A stretch of DNA of 62,653 nucleotides. Source: Planctomycetota bacterium. Its GTDB lineage: Bacteria > Planctomycetota > Planctomycetia > Pirellulales > Pirellulaceae. The stretch covers positions 1 through 62,653 of the forward strand of contig JAJDEH010000129.1 in the NCBI GenBank assembly GCA_029259935.1, written 5' to 3'. This document shows positions 53,715 to 62,653 of the stretch, one piece after another; the first letter of the stretch is position 1, and each line of letters starts with the position of its first letter. The translations under genes and the position numbers were made by a program. Under the pieces are notes generated by a model. It was given only the letters and a program-made list of their open reading frames with translations. It was not told the origin of the DNA and ran no database searches.

Positions 53715-55430
53715 ATGGAAAACGAATCTCTCAAACCTCAGACAGAACGCGACATACTCGTCGAAGCTCAAAGCAAGGGCCTCGTTGGCAAGCTGCTGGG
53801 CTACACCCGGCTATCCGGGCCCGGGTGGCTGCAAAGCGCCATTACGCTTGGCGGCGGATCGCTGGCCGGCAGCTTGTATATCGGCGTGATTGGCGGCTAC
53901 GAACTGCTGTGGTTGCAACCGCTGATGATGATTCTGGGCATCGTCATGCTCAGCGCGATCGGCTACGTGGCGCTGTCCACCGGCGAGCGGCCGTTCGCGG
54001 CCATCAACCGGCACATCAATCCGGTGCTGGGCTGGGGCTGGGCGATTGCCACATTGATGGCCAATCTCGTGTGGGCCATGCCGCAGTTTTCGCTGGGCAC
54101 GGCGGCGATTCAGCAGAACTTGCTTCCCGGCCAACTCACGGGAAGCATGGGAACGCAAGTCGAAAACCTGGGCACGTATATCGCGGTGGGCTTTTTGTTT
54201 GTCGTTCCGGCGGTCATCGTTTGGTTTTACGATAGCGGCGGATGGGGCATCAAGCTGTTCGATATTTTGCTGAAGATTATGGTGGGCGTCGTCGTGCTCA
54301 GCTTTGCCGGCGTGGTCATTGCGATGACGTTCAGCAAGGAAGGGCTCGATTGGGGTTCGATCATGGCCGGCTTTGTGCCCAATCCAAGCCTGCTGTTCAA
54401 TCCGGCCCAGCGTTTTACGGAAGTCCTCGCGGATACAAGTGCCCCCGAATACTGGCGACAGCAGATCCTAAACACACAGCGAGACCGAATGGTGACCGCC
54501 GCGGCCACGGCCGTTGGCATCAATATGACATTTCTGTTGCCCTACTCGATGTTGAAGCGAGGCTGGGACCGCGTCTATCGCGGCTTGGCCGTGTTCGATC
54601 TGTCGACCGGACTGTTCATTCCGTTTCTGCTGGCGACCAGTTGTGTCGTCATCGCGGCCGCTTCGCAGTTTCATGGCAAGTATGACCTTGGTCTCGTTGG
54701 CGAAGGCCCGCGGACTGCCGCGACCGAGAAACTCGAAAAAGATTATCAAGGTCAACTGATGGGCATCACGACACACCTGGCCAAGAAAAATCCTAAAGTT
54801 ACCAAGAAGTCTCTGAAGCCGGCTGATCGGCGCGTCGCTGCCATGTTGGTCAAGAAAGATGCATTCGTGTTGGCCAGTTCGCTGGAAGGGCTTACGGGGA
54901 AGACCATCGCCCAAACCGTCTTTGGAATTGGCGTGTTGGGCATGGCTATTTCCACGATCATCATCTTGATGCTGATCAATGGCTTTACCATTTGCGAAAT
55001 GCTGGGCGCGGAATCCAAGGGCTTGCTCTATCGAGCTGGCTGCTTGCTGCCTGGCCTGACCGGAGCATTTGGTTTCTTGTTCTTGTGGAGCGATGAGCAG
55101 GCAAAGTTCTGGCTTGCGGTGCCCACCAGCCTCTTCGGCATGGTGCTGCTGCCGATCGCCTACGTGACTTTCTTTTTGTTGATGAACAACCAGAAAGTAC
55201 TCGGCAAGTACATGCCGCGTGGAGTGACTCGTTTTGGAGTGAACCTCATTATGCTGGTCTCGCTGCTCGCCGCCACGATTGGCGCCGGGTGGTCGATTTG
55301 GGGCCGAACTCAAACAGTTCCAGGTACGGGCATCATGGTACGCTGGGTTGGAGTCGCGGCCGTTGCGTTGTTCATCTTGTTGGCGGTCGTGGTACACTTC
55401 ATGCGAAAACCGCAATCCGACGCCAAATAG
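53715..55430 (+). CDS. Nramp-related (SLC11-like) membrane transporter
   Basis: 571 residues with about eleven spans. SGPGWLQSAITLGGGSLAGS matches the first Nramp span, but the metal-binding DPGN motif is replaced by GGGS. FTICEMLGAESKGLLYRAG and the regular span pattern support the LeuT-like Nramp fold. A soluble loop of about 60 residues (near 335-395, rich in K and E) is inserted between spans. The change in the first span suggests a cargo other than Mn2+/Fe2+, or Mg2+ as in Nramp-related Mg transporters. Starts 150 bases from the divergent membrane protein gene. Confidence 0.75.
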   Translation: MENESLKPQTERDILVEAQSKGLVGKLLGYTRLSGPGWLQSAITLGGGSLAGSLYIGVIGGYELLWLQPLMMILGIVMLSAIGYVALSTGERPFAAINRHINPVLGWGWAIATLMANLVWAMPQFSLGTAAIQQNLLPGQLTGSMGTQVENLGTYIAVGFLFVVPAVIVWFYDSGGWGIKLFDILLKIMVGVVVLSFAGVVIAMTFSKEGLDWGSIMAGFVPNPSLLFNPAQRFTEVLADTSAPEYWRQQILNTQRDRMVTAAATAVGINMTFLLPYSMLKRGWDRVYRGLAVFDLSTGLFIPFLLATSCVVIAAASQFHGKYDLGLVGEGPRTAATEKLEKDYQGQLMGITTHLAKKNPKVTKKSLKPADRRVAAMLVKKDAFVLASSLEGLTGKTIAQTVFGIGVLGMAISTIIILMLINGFTICEMLGAESKGLLYRAGCLLPGLTGAFGFLFLWSDEQAKFWLAVPTSLFGMVLLPIAYVTFFLLMNNQKVLGKYMPRGVTRFGVNLIMLVSLLAATIGAGWSIWGRTQTVPGTGIMVRWVGVAAVALFILLAVVVHFMRKPQSDAK

Positions 55431-55457
55431 TCTCACGTGACACGGAGGGATTGATCT

Positions 55458-56852
55458 GTGGAAAAATGCACCGTCGCCGCCGCGCGGCAGAAAGATGCCG
55501 TCGGCCAGCAAGTGCTGTTGCAAGGCTGGATTCGCACTCGTCGCGATTCCAAGGGCGGGTTTAGTTTCCTGGAATTGAACGACGGGACATGTCTGGCCAA
55601 TATCCAAGTGATCGCCGATGCCGACTTGCCGAACTATCAAGAAGAGATCACCTCGCTGACGGCTGGCTGCAGTGTGTCGGTGGAAGGCGAGATTAAAGAG
55701 TCGGGTGGCAAAGGCCAATCCACCGAAGTTCACGCCGCCAAAGTTACCGTTCATGGCACGGCCGATCCCGAATCGTTTCCACTGCAAAAGAAACGTCATT
55801 CATTCGAGAAGCTGCGCGAGTGGGCTCATCTGCGCCCGCGGACGAATACCTTCGGCGCCGTGATGCGCGTTCGCAATCGGATCTGCCGGGCAATTCACGA
55901 TTTCTTTCAGAACGACGGCTTTCTATACGTCAACACGCCCATCATCACGGCCAGCGATTGCGAAGGCGCGGGCGACATGTTCAAGGTCACCACGCTGGAC
56001 CTGGAAGTGCCGGAGAAGAAGGACGGCAAGATCGACTACGCGCTCGACTTCTTTGACCGGCCAACCTATCTGACCGTCAGCGGCCAGTTGGAAGCCGAAA
56101 TCTACGCCTGTTCGCTAGGGAAAGTCTACACATTTGGACCGACGTTTCGCGCCGAGAATTCGAACACGTCACGGCATCTGGCGGAATTCTGGATGATCGA
56201 ACCCGAAGTAGCATTCAGCGACTTAAGCGACAACATGGACTTGGCTGAGGCGTTTTTGAAATCGATCTGCCAAGGAGTGCTAGAGGATTGCGCGGAAGAC
56301 ATGGAGTTCTTCAATCAGCGAGTCGACGATACGGTAATCGATTCGATGCGGATGATAGCCGATGCCCAGGCGTTCGAGCGGATGTCTTACACCGACGCCG
56401 TCAAGACTCTCGAAGACTCGAAAGAGAAGTTTGAATTCGAGGTCAGTTGGGGGAAGGATCTGCAATCGGAACACGAACGTTATCTGACGGAAAAGAAACT
56501 CAAACGGCCCGTTATTCTTTATGATTACCCGGCCACCATTAAGCCGTTTTACATGTACGTCAACGACGGCGAAGAGACGGTCCGCGCGATGGACGTTTTG
56601 GTTCCCCGAGTTGGCGAAATCATCGGCGGCAGCCAGCGCGAACATCGGCTCGACATGCTTGAAAAGCGAATGAAAGCTCAGGACTTAAACGCCGACGAAT
56701 ACTGGTGGTATTTGGACCTGCGCCGGTTTGGAACCGTGCCTCACGCCGGATTTGGACTGGGACTGGAGCGGCTCGTTCAGTTCTGTACGGGAATGACCAA
56801 CATTCGCGACGTGATTCCGTTTCCCCGCACACCGGGCAACGCGGAGTTTTAG
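55458..56852 (+). CDS. asnS: Asparaginyl-tRNA synthetase
   Basis: 464 residues from a GTG at 55458, with GGAGG 9 bases upstream. An OB-fold anticodon-binding domain ([20 protein letters not shown]) is followed by the class II core: motif 2 [20 protein letters not shown] and motif 3 [12 protein letters not shown] with the asparagine-type ending [13 protein letters not shown]. Charges tRNA-Asn. 27 bases after the transporter stop, possibly co-transcribed. Confidence 0.96.
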   Translation: MEKCTVAAARQKDAVGQQVLLQGWIRTRRDSKGGFSFLELNDGTCLANIQVIADADLPNYQEEITSLTAGCSVSVEGEIKESGGKGQSTEVHAAKVTVHGTADPESFPLQKKRHSFEKLREWAHLRPRTNTFGAVMRVRNRICRAIHDFFQNDGFLYVNTPIITASDCEGAGDMFKVTTLDLEVPEKKDGKIDYALDFFDRPTYLTVSGQLEAEIYACSLGKVYTFGPTFRAENSNTSRHLAEFWMIEPEVAFSDLSDNMDLAEAFLKSICQGVLEDCAEDMEFFNQRVDDTVIDSMRMIADAQAFERMSYTDAVKTLEDSKEKFEFEVSWGKDLQSEHERYLTEKKLKRPVILYDYPATIKPFYMYVNDGEETVRAMDVLVPRVGEIIGGSQREHRLDMLEKRMKAQDLNADEYWWYLDLRRFGTVPHAGFGLGLERLVQFCTGMTNIRDVIPFPRTPGNAEF

Positions 56853-57006
56853 GCCAGAGTACTGCGTCCGCGTTTTGACGAACGCAGCTAACAGGAGTTG
56901 GAGTTTTTCTTTTTGTAGCGATCGCAATTTAGCTTGTATATGATGGTATCCGCGACTCTGCCGGCCTCCGCACTCCGACGACTCCCCCCAATATCGAGAA
57001 CCCACC

Positions 57007-58137
57007 ATGAAGACTCTCTTCCCCGCCATGTTATGCCTAGCGACGAGCTTGTTCATGACCGCAACTACTCGCAGCGAACAACTGCTTTATTTAGCCTCGA
57101 CCCAGGAAAAGAACATCGTCGCCCACGCCGTCGACGAAAAAACCGGCGAACTGACCGAGCGGTTTGCGGTCGACCTGCCGGGCAACGCGGGTCCGATGGC
57201 TTTTTCGCCCGATCGGTCTTTTGTCTATGCGGCGGTTACGGGATTGGCCGACGGCAAGGCTGGAGTCTGCACGTTAAAACGAAACCTGACCGACGGCACG
57301 TTGAAGCTGGTTGCCACGGCGACGATCACCAGTCGGGCTCCCTACATCCGCGCCGACAAAACGGGCCGCTATTTGCTGGCCGCCCACTATGGCGCGGGCG
57401 ATGTGACGATGTATCGAATCAAGGACGGCGTTTGCACCAACGAACTGCTCAGCCACCACACCACGGAAAAAACGGCGCATTGCATCGAGATGGACCCGTC
57501 CGGCAAGTTCGCCTTTGTACCGCACACGTCGCCCAATAAGGTGTATCAATTCAAGTTGGATACGTCGGCCGGCAAGCTGACGCCGAACGATCCTCCTTTC
57601 GTCTCCGGTCCTGATGAAGACCACGACTATCACCAACCCCGGCACTTCGCGTTTCATCCAAGCTTGCAGATGGCGTATACATCGAACGAGCGGGGCGGAG
57701 GCATTTCGGCCTGGAAGTTTGATCCGGCCACGGGAACGCTCAAGCTGACCCAAACACTTTCGACGTTGCCTCCTGATTTTGAGGGCAAGAGCGCGGCAGC
57801 CGATATTCGGATCACATCCGATGGTCGATTTGCCTATGTTTCTAATCGCGACCTCACGTCAAGCAAGGATCCCAAGGACTGGCAGGACACGCTGGCGGCG
57901 GTTTCTCTGAATCTCAAGACGGGCGCGATGAAGATCGTCGGCCATTTCCCCACCTCACATTTTCCGCGGTCGATTTGCATTGATGATGGGGACCAATTCC
58001 TTTATGCCGCCGGCCAAAAATCGTCGACTTTGTTTGCCTACCGAATCGACGCCAAGTCGGGCAAACTGAAACTGATTGCCATCTATGAAACGGGCGGCGT
58101 GCCGATTTGGGCCATGTGCGCCACGCTTGGCAAATGA
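57007..58137 (+). CDS. Secreted lactonase-like seven-bladed propeller
   Basis: 376 residues with signal peptide MKTLFPAMLCLATSLFMTAT. The repeats (GPMAFSPDRSFVYAAVTG, HCIEMDPSGKFAFVPH, DIRITSDGRFAYVSNRD) and the closing GGVPIWAMC fit the YbhE-type 6-phosphogluconolactonase family. Because it is exported, its substrate is probably not 6-phosphogluconolactone; other family members are carboxy-cis,cis-muconate cyclases. Followed after 76 bases by a symporter gene. Confidence 0.87.
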   Translation: MKTLFPAMLCLATSLFMTATTRSEQLLYLASTQEKNIVAHAVDEKTGELTERFAVDLPGNAGPMAFSPDRSFVYAAVTGLADGKAGVCTLKRNLTDGTLKLVATATITSRAPYIRADKTGRYLLAAHYGAGDVTMYRIKDGVCTNELLSHHTTEKTAHCIEMDPSGKFAFVPHTSPNKVYQFKLDTSAGKLTPNDPPFVSGPDEDHDYHQPRHFAFHPSLQMAYTSNERGGGISAWKFDPATGTLKLTQTLSTLPPDFEGKSAAADIRITSDGRFAYVSNRDLTSSKDPKDWQDTLAAVSLNLKTGAMKIVGHFPTSHFPRSICIDDGDQFLYAAGQKSSTLFAYRIDAKSGKLKLIAIYETGGVPIWAMCATLGK

Positions 58138-58213
58138 CAATCGTCGATCAACATCCGTACGAGAACGCGCGTCGAACTTTTTGCCTCACCGCCTGCCGAG
58201 ACCAACCTGAACC

Positions 58214-59725
58214 GTGACCGCACTGGGACCTGTTGATTGGACGATCTGCCTGCTGTACATGGCGGTCGTGATGGGACTGGGGATTTGGTTTTCCAGGCAG
58301 CAGCACACCAACGAGGAATATTTTCTCGGCGGCCGGCACATGCATTGGATCCCGGTCGGGCTGTCACTGTTCGCCACGACGTTCAGTTCCAACTCGTTCG
58401 TCGGCTTGCCTCGGGCTGCGGCGTTCGGGGACTATCATCTGCTGCTGGGGACTTTCTTCATTCCGCTAGTCGTTGTTCCCTTGGTGTGTCTTTACGTTAT
58501 TCCGTTCTACCGGCGACTGGGCCTAAGTAGTGTTTATCAGTACCTAGAGTGGCGTTTTAGCCGCCGCGTGCGACTCTTCGCCAGCGCCGTTTTCATGGTT
58601 TATACCGCCGGCTGGATGGGGAATATGCTCGTCGCGGTTGGCAAGATTCTGCAAGTTGTCTTAGACACCACCGACAATCAAGTCTATTTCATCCTGATTG
58701 CCGTCGGTCTGTTCGCCACGGTCTATACGGTGATGGGCGGAGTTAAGGCCGTAATTTGGACTGACACACTCCAAGCATTTGCGCTGGGCGGCGGAATGGT
58801 GTTTCTGTTGGTCATCATCGTCGGCAAGATTGACGGCGGTTGGGATAGGATGATCCAAGAAGGTGTCGCGGCAAACAAGTTCGAAATGTTTCGTACTTCC
58901 GGTGGCTTCAAGGTGCCCAATTTCTTTGCGGCTTGCGCCTTTGGATTCTTTGTCTATATGGGTGGACAGGTGGCCAGTTACACGGCCGTGCAACGCTATC
59001 TCACCGTTTCGTCGATTTCGGATGCCCGCCGCGCCTTGATTGTTAAAGGGGTCTTTACGCCGATTGCCTGCACGCTGTTTTTCGTCGTGGGCACCAGCCT
59101 TTACGTCTTTTACCAACAATCCGCGCCGGAGGTTTTTGACAGCTTGAGCGGAAAAACGGAGGATCAGCTGCTACCGCATTTCGCCATGAACTACGCGGGC
59201 CGCGTGGGTATTGTGGGGTTGCTGTTGGCTGGCCTATTCGCGGCGGCCATGAGCAGCTTGGATAGTGGCATCAACAGCATGACAGCGTCACTCGTTACGG
59301 ACTGGCTGGGTGGCAAGGAAGTCGGACCAGGCCGCAATCGTATTTTCACGTTGATCTTCGGCGTTTCGGCAATCGCCTTGGCATGCCTGATTCAAACGAT
59401 CGACATGCCCGTCTTTTCAATTCTGATGTCGATTTCGGGAGGCTCCTTGGGGGTGCTGCTGGCCGTAATGTTGCTGGGAATGCTTATTGAGCGATCAAAT
59501 GCGCTGTCTGCTACCTGTGCCTTCGTGTTCGGCATTTCTGGCTTTGTTCTGGCACGATGTCTCCATGTTCATAACTTCTGGGACGGGGCGTTTTCCTGCG
59601 TGTTTGCCTTGGTGGCTGGACTGGTATCGATGTACCTGGCACCTGCGCCGAAGACCAAGCAACTGAAGGGGCTGATGCTGTTTGGTCGCTTCAAACCGCC
59701 GGCGCATCCCAAAGATGAGGAATAG
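58214..59725 (+). CDS. Sodium/solute symporter (SSS family)
   Basis: 503 residues from a GTG at 58214. Thirteen or so spans; family motifs are GIWFSRQQHTNEEYFLGGRH, ATTFSSNSFVGLPRAAAFGD, YTVMGGVKAVIWTDTLQAF and GLLLAGLFAAAMSSLDSGIN. SSS transporters take up sugars, amino acids or organic acids with Na+. The neighbouring propeller and enolase-superfamily genes point to a sugar acid or related compound, but this is inference. Confidence 0.93.
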   Translation: MTALGPVDWTICLLYMAVVMGLGIWFSRQQHTNEEYFLGGRHMHWIPVGLSLFATTFSSNSFVGLPRAAAFGDYHLLLGTFFIPLVVVPLVCLYVIPFYRRLGLSSVYQYLEWRFSRRVRLFASAVFMVYTAGWMGNMLVAVGKILQVVLDTTDNQVYFILIAVGLFATVYTVMGGVKAVIWTDTLQAFALGGGMVFLLVIIVGKIDGGWDRMIQEGVAANKFEMFRTSGGFKVPNFFAACAFGFFVYMGGQVASYTAVQRYLTVSSISDARRALIVKGVFTPIACTLFFVVGTSLYVFYQQSAPEVFDSLSGKTEDQLLPHFAMNYAGRVGIVGLLLAGLFAAAMSSLDSGINSMTASLVTDWLGGKEVGPGRNRIFTLIFGVSAIALACLIQTIDMPVFSILMSISGGSLGVLLAVMLLGMLIERSNALSATCAFVFGISGFVLARCLHVHNFWDGAFSCVFALVAGLVSMYLAPAPKTKQLKGLMLFGRFKPPAHPKDEE

Positions 59726-59737
59726 TTGCAGTGTCGT

Positions 59738-59779
59738 GGTTCGCTCCGCGAACCTAACGTTTTGATCGCGGAGCGATCA
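59738..59779. terminator. Two small hairpins between convergent genes
   Basis: GGTTCGC-TCC-GCGAACC (59738-59754) and TGATCGC-GGA-GCGATCA (59763-59779) lie between the symporter stop and the end of the enolase-superfamily gene. TTT sits between them. Probably a two-way terminator or REP-like pair; the first is of the same type as the hairpin at 27941. Confidence 0.55.
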
Positions 59780-59783
59780 ACGA

Positions 59784-61130
59784 CTATGACCTAACAAGAT
59801 ATGGGCCGTTCCGCGCCTGTCGATACAGGTCTTTCCATTTGCCACTGCCATCGTCTGGCACAAGCTGCGTCGTTACGCCAGGCTTGAAAAATGGTGTTCG
59901 CTCTTGGCGTGACGCGTTGAGCATGAAATTTACACGTCCCGAATTGGCAATGTACATGCGCTCGCCGTTGGGCCAACGCGTTTCGATCAATCGCGGTGGA
60001 TCGGGACGCCGCCGGGGCTTTTCAACCCGAAAGCGTTCGATCGTTTCCCAATCGAGTTCGTAGCCCAGCCCTGGCTTGTCGGGCACCGCCGCGAAGCCGC
60101 CCTTCACTTCGATCGGCTCCGTGAGCAATGTATGCGTGTAAAGCTGGTGGCAATTCACCGCGGGCCAAGTTGCATGGCTATGGACCGCGCCGAAGTGAAG
60201 CGACCAAGCCGCCGTGATGCCGGTGCCGACCAGTTGCAGCCAAAACGGCATCGCGGCCATGGCGGCGACCGAGCCTTGCTTCATGATGCGGCTGGCACCG
60301 CCGCCGATCACGAACCCGTCGCAAACCTGTTCGCGAATCGCGGTCACCGGTTCCGGACTGCCGTAGTGCATGGCGACGGCGACGCGCGTGGCCTTGCGAA
60401 TCGCTTGATTACCGGCGATGTCCCGCTGGAAAATCGGCGTCTCGTAGATGTCAACTTGCGGAAATGTCTCCAACTGCTTGAGAATCGGAATGGCCCGCCG
60501 GGCATCGATCAGCGTGTCATTAAAGTCCATGTCGATCTTGAACGCCTCGGGCACGTCGGCCGCCGACAGCTCGACCTGCCGCCATACATCGAACCAGGGC
60601 CGCCCCTTCGTTTCGTAGGCCATATAGCCTTGTCGCAGCGCTTCCTGGCATTCGGCGGCCATGTCTTCCGCCGACGTATCGATGTTCCACCAAGACAGCG
60701 GCGTTTGGGAGTGAACCTGCGCGCCGAGCAAGCGATGAACCGGCACATCCGCCGCCTTGGCCACGGCATCGAACAACGCCATTTGCAGACCGGCCCCCAG
60801 TTCATCGTCCCACATGATCGCGGCCGCGTTCTTCCCTTCGGCCCGCCGCACGTCGGCATCGTGGGTCGCTCCCCACGTGTAATACAACAACGTCTCGCCG
60901 TATCCGATATGTCCCGAGTTCAAATGAACTTTACAAATCTCGCTATACCGCCAATGCGGCAACTCCCGCGCCATGTTGCGACCGGGAATTTCTCGATAGG
61001 GAACTTTGACCGTCACCCGTTCGATTTTGGTGATGGCCAGATCCCGGGAAGGCGGCAGAGCGACCGCTGTCTTGCCGCACCACGAGTGAGCCACTCCGCC
61101 AATCACGGCTCCGGCAAGGCCGGCCCGCAA
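59784..61130 (-). CDS. Exported enolase-superfamily (mandelate racemase/MLE-like) protein, start region frameshifted
   Basis: 448 residues if started at the TTG at 61130. AYETKGRPWFDVW, KIDMDFND, VDIYETPIFQRD and ATRVAVAMHYGSPEP follow the mandelate racemase/muconate lactonising barrel, with acid residues at the first two metal positions; the third ligand is not obvious. The bases just before the TTG still encode HRREF in frame, completing a twin-arginine signal (RREFLRAGLAGAVIGG), but a stop precedes with no start codon. The best ATG (61180, with GGAG upstream) is in another frame. The true start is therefore lost by a frameshift or a sequence error. Function unknown. Confidence 0.75.
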   Translation of the reverse strand: MRAGLAGAVIGGVAHSWCGKTAVALPPSRDLAITKIERVTVKVPYREIPGRNMARELPHWRYSEICKVHLNSGHIGYGETLLYYTWGATHDADVRRAEGKNAAAIMWDDELGAGLQMALFDAVAKAADVPVHRLLGAQVHSQTPLSWWNIDTSAEDMAAECQEALRQGYMAYETKGRPWFDVWRQVELSAADVPEAFKIDMDFNDTLIDARRAIPILKQLETFPQVDIYETPIFQRDIAGNQAIRKATRVAVAMHYGSPEPVTAIREQVCDGFVIGGGASRIMKQGSVAAMAAMPFWLQLVGTGITAAWSLHFGAVHSHATWPAVNCHQLYTHTLLTEPIEVKGGFAAVPDKPGLGYELDWETIERFRVEKPRRRPDPPRLIETRWPNGERMYIANSGRVNFMLNASRQERTPFFKPGVTTQLVPDDGSGKWKDLYRQARNGPYLVRS

Positions 61131-61326
61131 GAATTCTCGCCGGTGAAGCGAATCTTGCGCTTATTAGAAAATGATCGCATGCGACGACTCCCGAGATGCG
61201 TACCAAGATGATCTTTCCACGGAGCGACCGTGGCGTCCGCCTTCCATCATACTCAAACGGACGACGCGTGGTGGCGTTTCACACCACTCGGCGGTGGACA
61301 GGGTCGCAACGCAACTTGCAGTCATC

Positions 61327-62653
61327 CTAACCGGCGGCGAAATCGGCGGCCGGCGTATAACGCAGTGCGCGCAAATGCGGCGTGTCGATCCGTTTGCCGC
61401 CGGCTGCCCGTGAATCGTGCAAGGCATCAAGCACTCCCGTGACCAGCAATGTTCGTTCGACGGGATAGCTGGGCCGCCCGCTACGGAACATGGTTTCGAC
61501 GTGATTACAAAGAAAGCTGAAGTGGTCGCGTTGCGGTTTGGGCAGGTATGCGTAAGTGGCGACCGGGTCGGGCCGGTTCTTCACTTGGGCCGCGAAACAA
61601 AACTCCGAAACATGGCCGCCCGCCACGCAAGCCGCTGCCTCAAAGCCGTCGCTGTACTCAATCCGAAAAACAATCGGGTCGCGGAGTTGGCTAAGGCTGA
61701 ACGGCCGCTCGCGCTTCTTGCGTGCCTGGTGCTTGAGCGCGGGCGCGATGGCGGCGGGCGCGAGCTTCGCGGGCCATTGGCCGGACCGCGCTGCTTTCAA
61801 AGCGGCTTCACCTTGCAGCGCCTGGACGGCCCGCACGCCGGTTTCACCCCCGGCGCGCCGTTCGACAAAGGACTGTAAAAGTTCGAGGCAATGAAATCCG
61901 TAGCTCTCGAAACTGCCGTGTCCCATCACCAACGCCGACTCCAAGGGAATTCCAAGTCGAAACGAAAGCGGCGGTCTGCGCCAGGCGACCGGAACGCTGG
62001 AACCGGCCATCAGGGCGAAGTCGAGTTCCCGCGATTGGGCGTGCATCCACTCGGCGTTTTTCCACGAGTAGGAAAGATGCTTGTCGTTAAACACCGGCAC
62101 GCTGGCACCCGATTGGCGAAAGGCCTTGACGATCTGCTCGAACAGCCGGCGACGGGGATACAGCTTTTGGCCCTTTTCATTCGTCGGATAATCACCATGC
62201 TCGCCGACCAGCAGCACGCCGTCGACGGCCAACTCCTTTCCTCCCAACGTCAGCGCTTCGGCGGGTGTGTCGACCAACGGAATGCCATAACGGGCCGCCA
62301 TGCCGCGGCCGATGTCGGTCTTTGGAAACTGGTCGATGTACAGGCTGACGACCTGGCAGTGCGGCAAATGCGTTCGGCCCACGAGCCCGTAGCCTTCGAT
62401 GAACTTCGTGATAATGTCATCGGCGTGCGAGTATTTGTAATAGGTCGTCGTGATGGCGGCGATCCGTTTCTTCTTTCCCCGTGGCGCGGGTAAGCTGTCC
62501 GTGGGCAAGACGACTCGTGGGCTGGGAAGTGCTTGACTGCTCAAGATGTAATCGGAGGCCGAGTGCTTTGCCGGTTCGGCGGCCCGGGCACGAGCGAGTG
62601 GCGACGCCAAGCCGGCAGCGCACACCGCAGCGGAGTTGGCAAGGAATCTTCTG
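61327..62653 (-). CDS. Tat-exported protein of unknown function (N-terminus cut by window edge)
   Basis: At least 442 residues; the frame is open to the right edge and begins RRFLANSAAVCAAGLASPLA, a twin-arginine signal missing only its first residues. The mature part contains KRIAAITTTYYKYSHADDII, LVGEHGDYPTNEKGQKLYPR and EYSDGFEAAACVAGGHVSEF. No catalytic family recognised. It is on the same strand as, and 196 bases from, the enolase-superfamily gene; both are Tat-type and may belong to one pathway. Confidence 0.75.
   Translation of the reverse strand, partial: RRFLANSAAVCAAGLASPLARARAAEPAKHSASDYILSSQALPSPRVVLPTDSLPAPRGKKKRIAAITTTYYKYSHADDIITKFIEGYGLVGRTHLPHCQVVSLYIDQFPKTDIGRGMAARYGIPLVDTPAEALTLGGKELAVDGVLLVGEHGDYPTNEKGQKLYPRRRLFEQIVKAFRQSGASVPVFNDKHLSYSWKNAEWMHAQSRELDFALMAGSSVPVAWRRPPLSFRLGIPLESALVMGHGSFESYGFHCLELLQSFVERRAGGETGVRAVQALQGEAALKAARSGQWPAKLAPAAIAPALKHQARKKRERPFSLSQLRDPIVFRIEYSDGFEAAACVAGGHVSEFCFAAQVKNRPDPVATYAYLPKPQRDHFSFLCNHVETMFRSGRPSYPVERTLLVTGVLDALHDSRAAGGKRIDTPHLRALRYTPAADFAAG

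Overview
The window looks like a chromosomal segment of a planctomycete, most likely of the order Pirellulales. The signs are the N-terminal motif LEALEDRxLLAGD-type sorting/processing sequence on the giant secreted protein at the left edge, several sulfatases, a DUF1080 hydrolase, short membrane proteins with the FSLRxLL-type N-terminus, many hypothetical secreted proteins, and GC-rich, loosely packed genes with long spacers and small palindromic repeats. No rRNA, tRNA, CRISPR array, transposase or phage gene was seen.

Layout. 1-7.4 kb: a secreted metzincin/PQQ-dehydrogenase fusion running off the left edge, an orphan secretin-N-domain protein, a sulfatase that has lost its catalytic residues, a GT87 glycosyltransferase and a small lipoprotein. 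8.0-17.3 kb: a Tad/Flp pilus locus (two pilin-like genes, TadV, TadE, CpaB, TadG-like, TadZ, TadA, TadB, TadC) without a secretin gene. 17.3-22.2 kb, minus strand: a PEP-mutase/isocitrate-lyase family enzyme, a STAS protein coupled to a PilB/GspE-like ATPase, a second such ATPase, and a CBM9-like protein. 22.4-27.9 kb: pyruvate dehydrogenase genes in the order lpd-aceE-aceF. 28-34.4 kb: a DUF922-like protease and a polysaccharide-degradation group (two sulfatases, a sialidase-like protein, a DUF1080 hydrolase). 34.5-48.5 kb: MsrA, an LRR protein, a zinc-ribbon/propeller protein set between direct repeats, an S24-like protein, an esterase, an NhaC-like antiporter with an internal duplication, secreted proteins, a degenerate prepilin peptidase and an alkaline-phosphatase-superfamily protein. 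46.9-51.7 kb: a GAF-AAA-Fis sigma54 activator, then two cytochrome P460 genes and a thioredoxin reductase. 51.8-62.6 kb: two tandem paralogous membrane proteins, an Nramp-related transporter, AsnS, a lactonase-like propeller, a sodium/solute symporter, an enolase-superfamily protein with an apparent start-region frameshift, and a Tat-exported protein cut by the right edge.

The most promising system is the activator/P460 block at 46.9-50.4 kb. An activator with the NorR/FhlA domain order is followed by three spaced copies of a GTCATATTTGAC-like element, then a near-consensus -24/-12 promoter, then two cytochrome P460 genes. This predicts a sigma54-controlled response to hydroxylamine or nitric oxide. 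The functional link is inferred; the motifs are read directly from the sequence.
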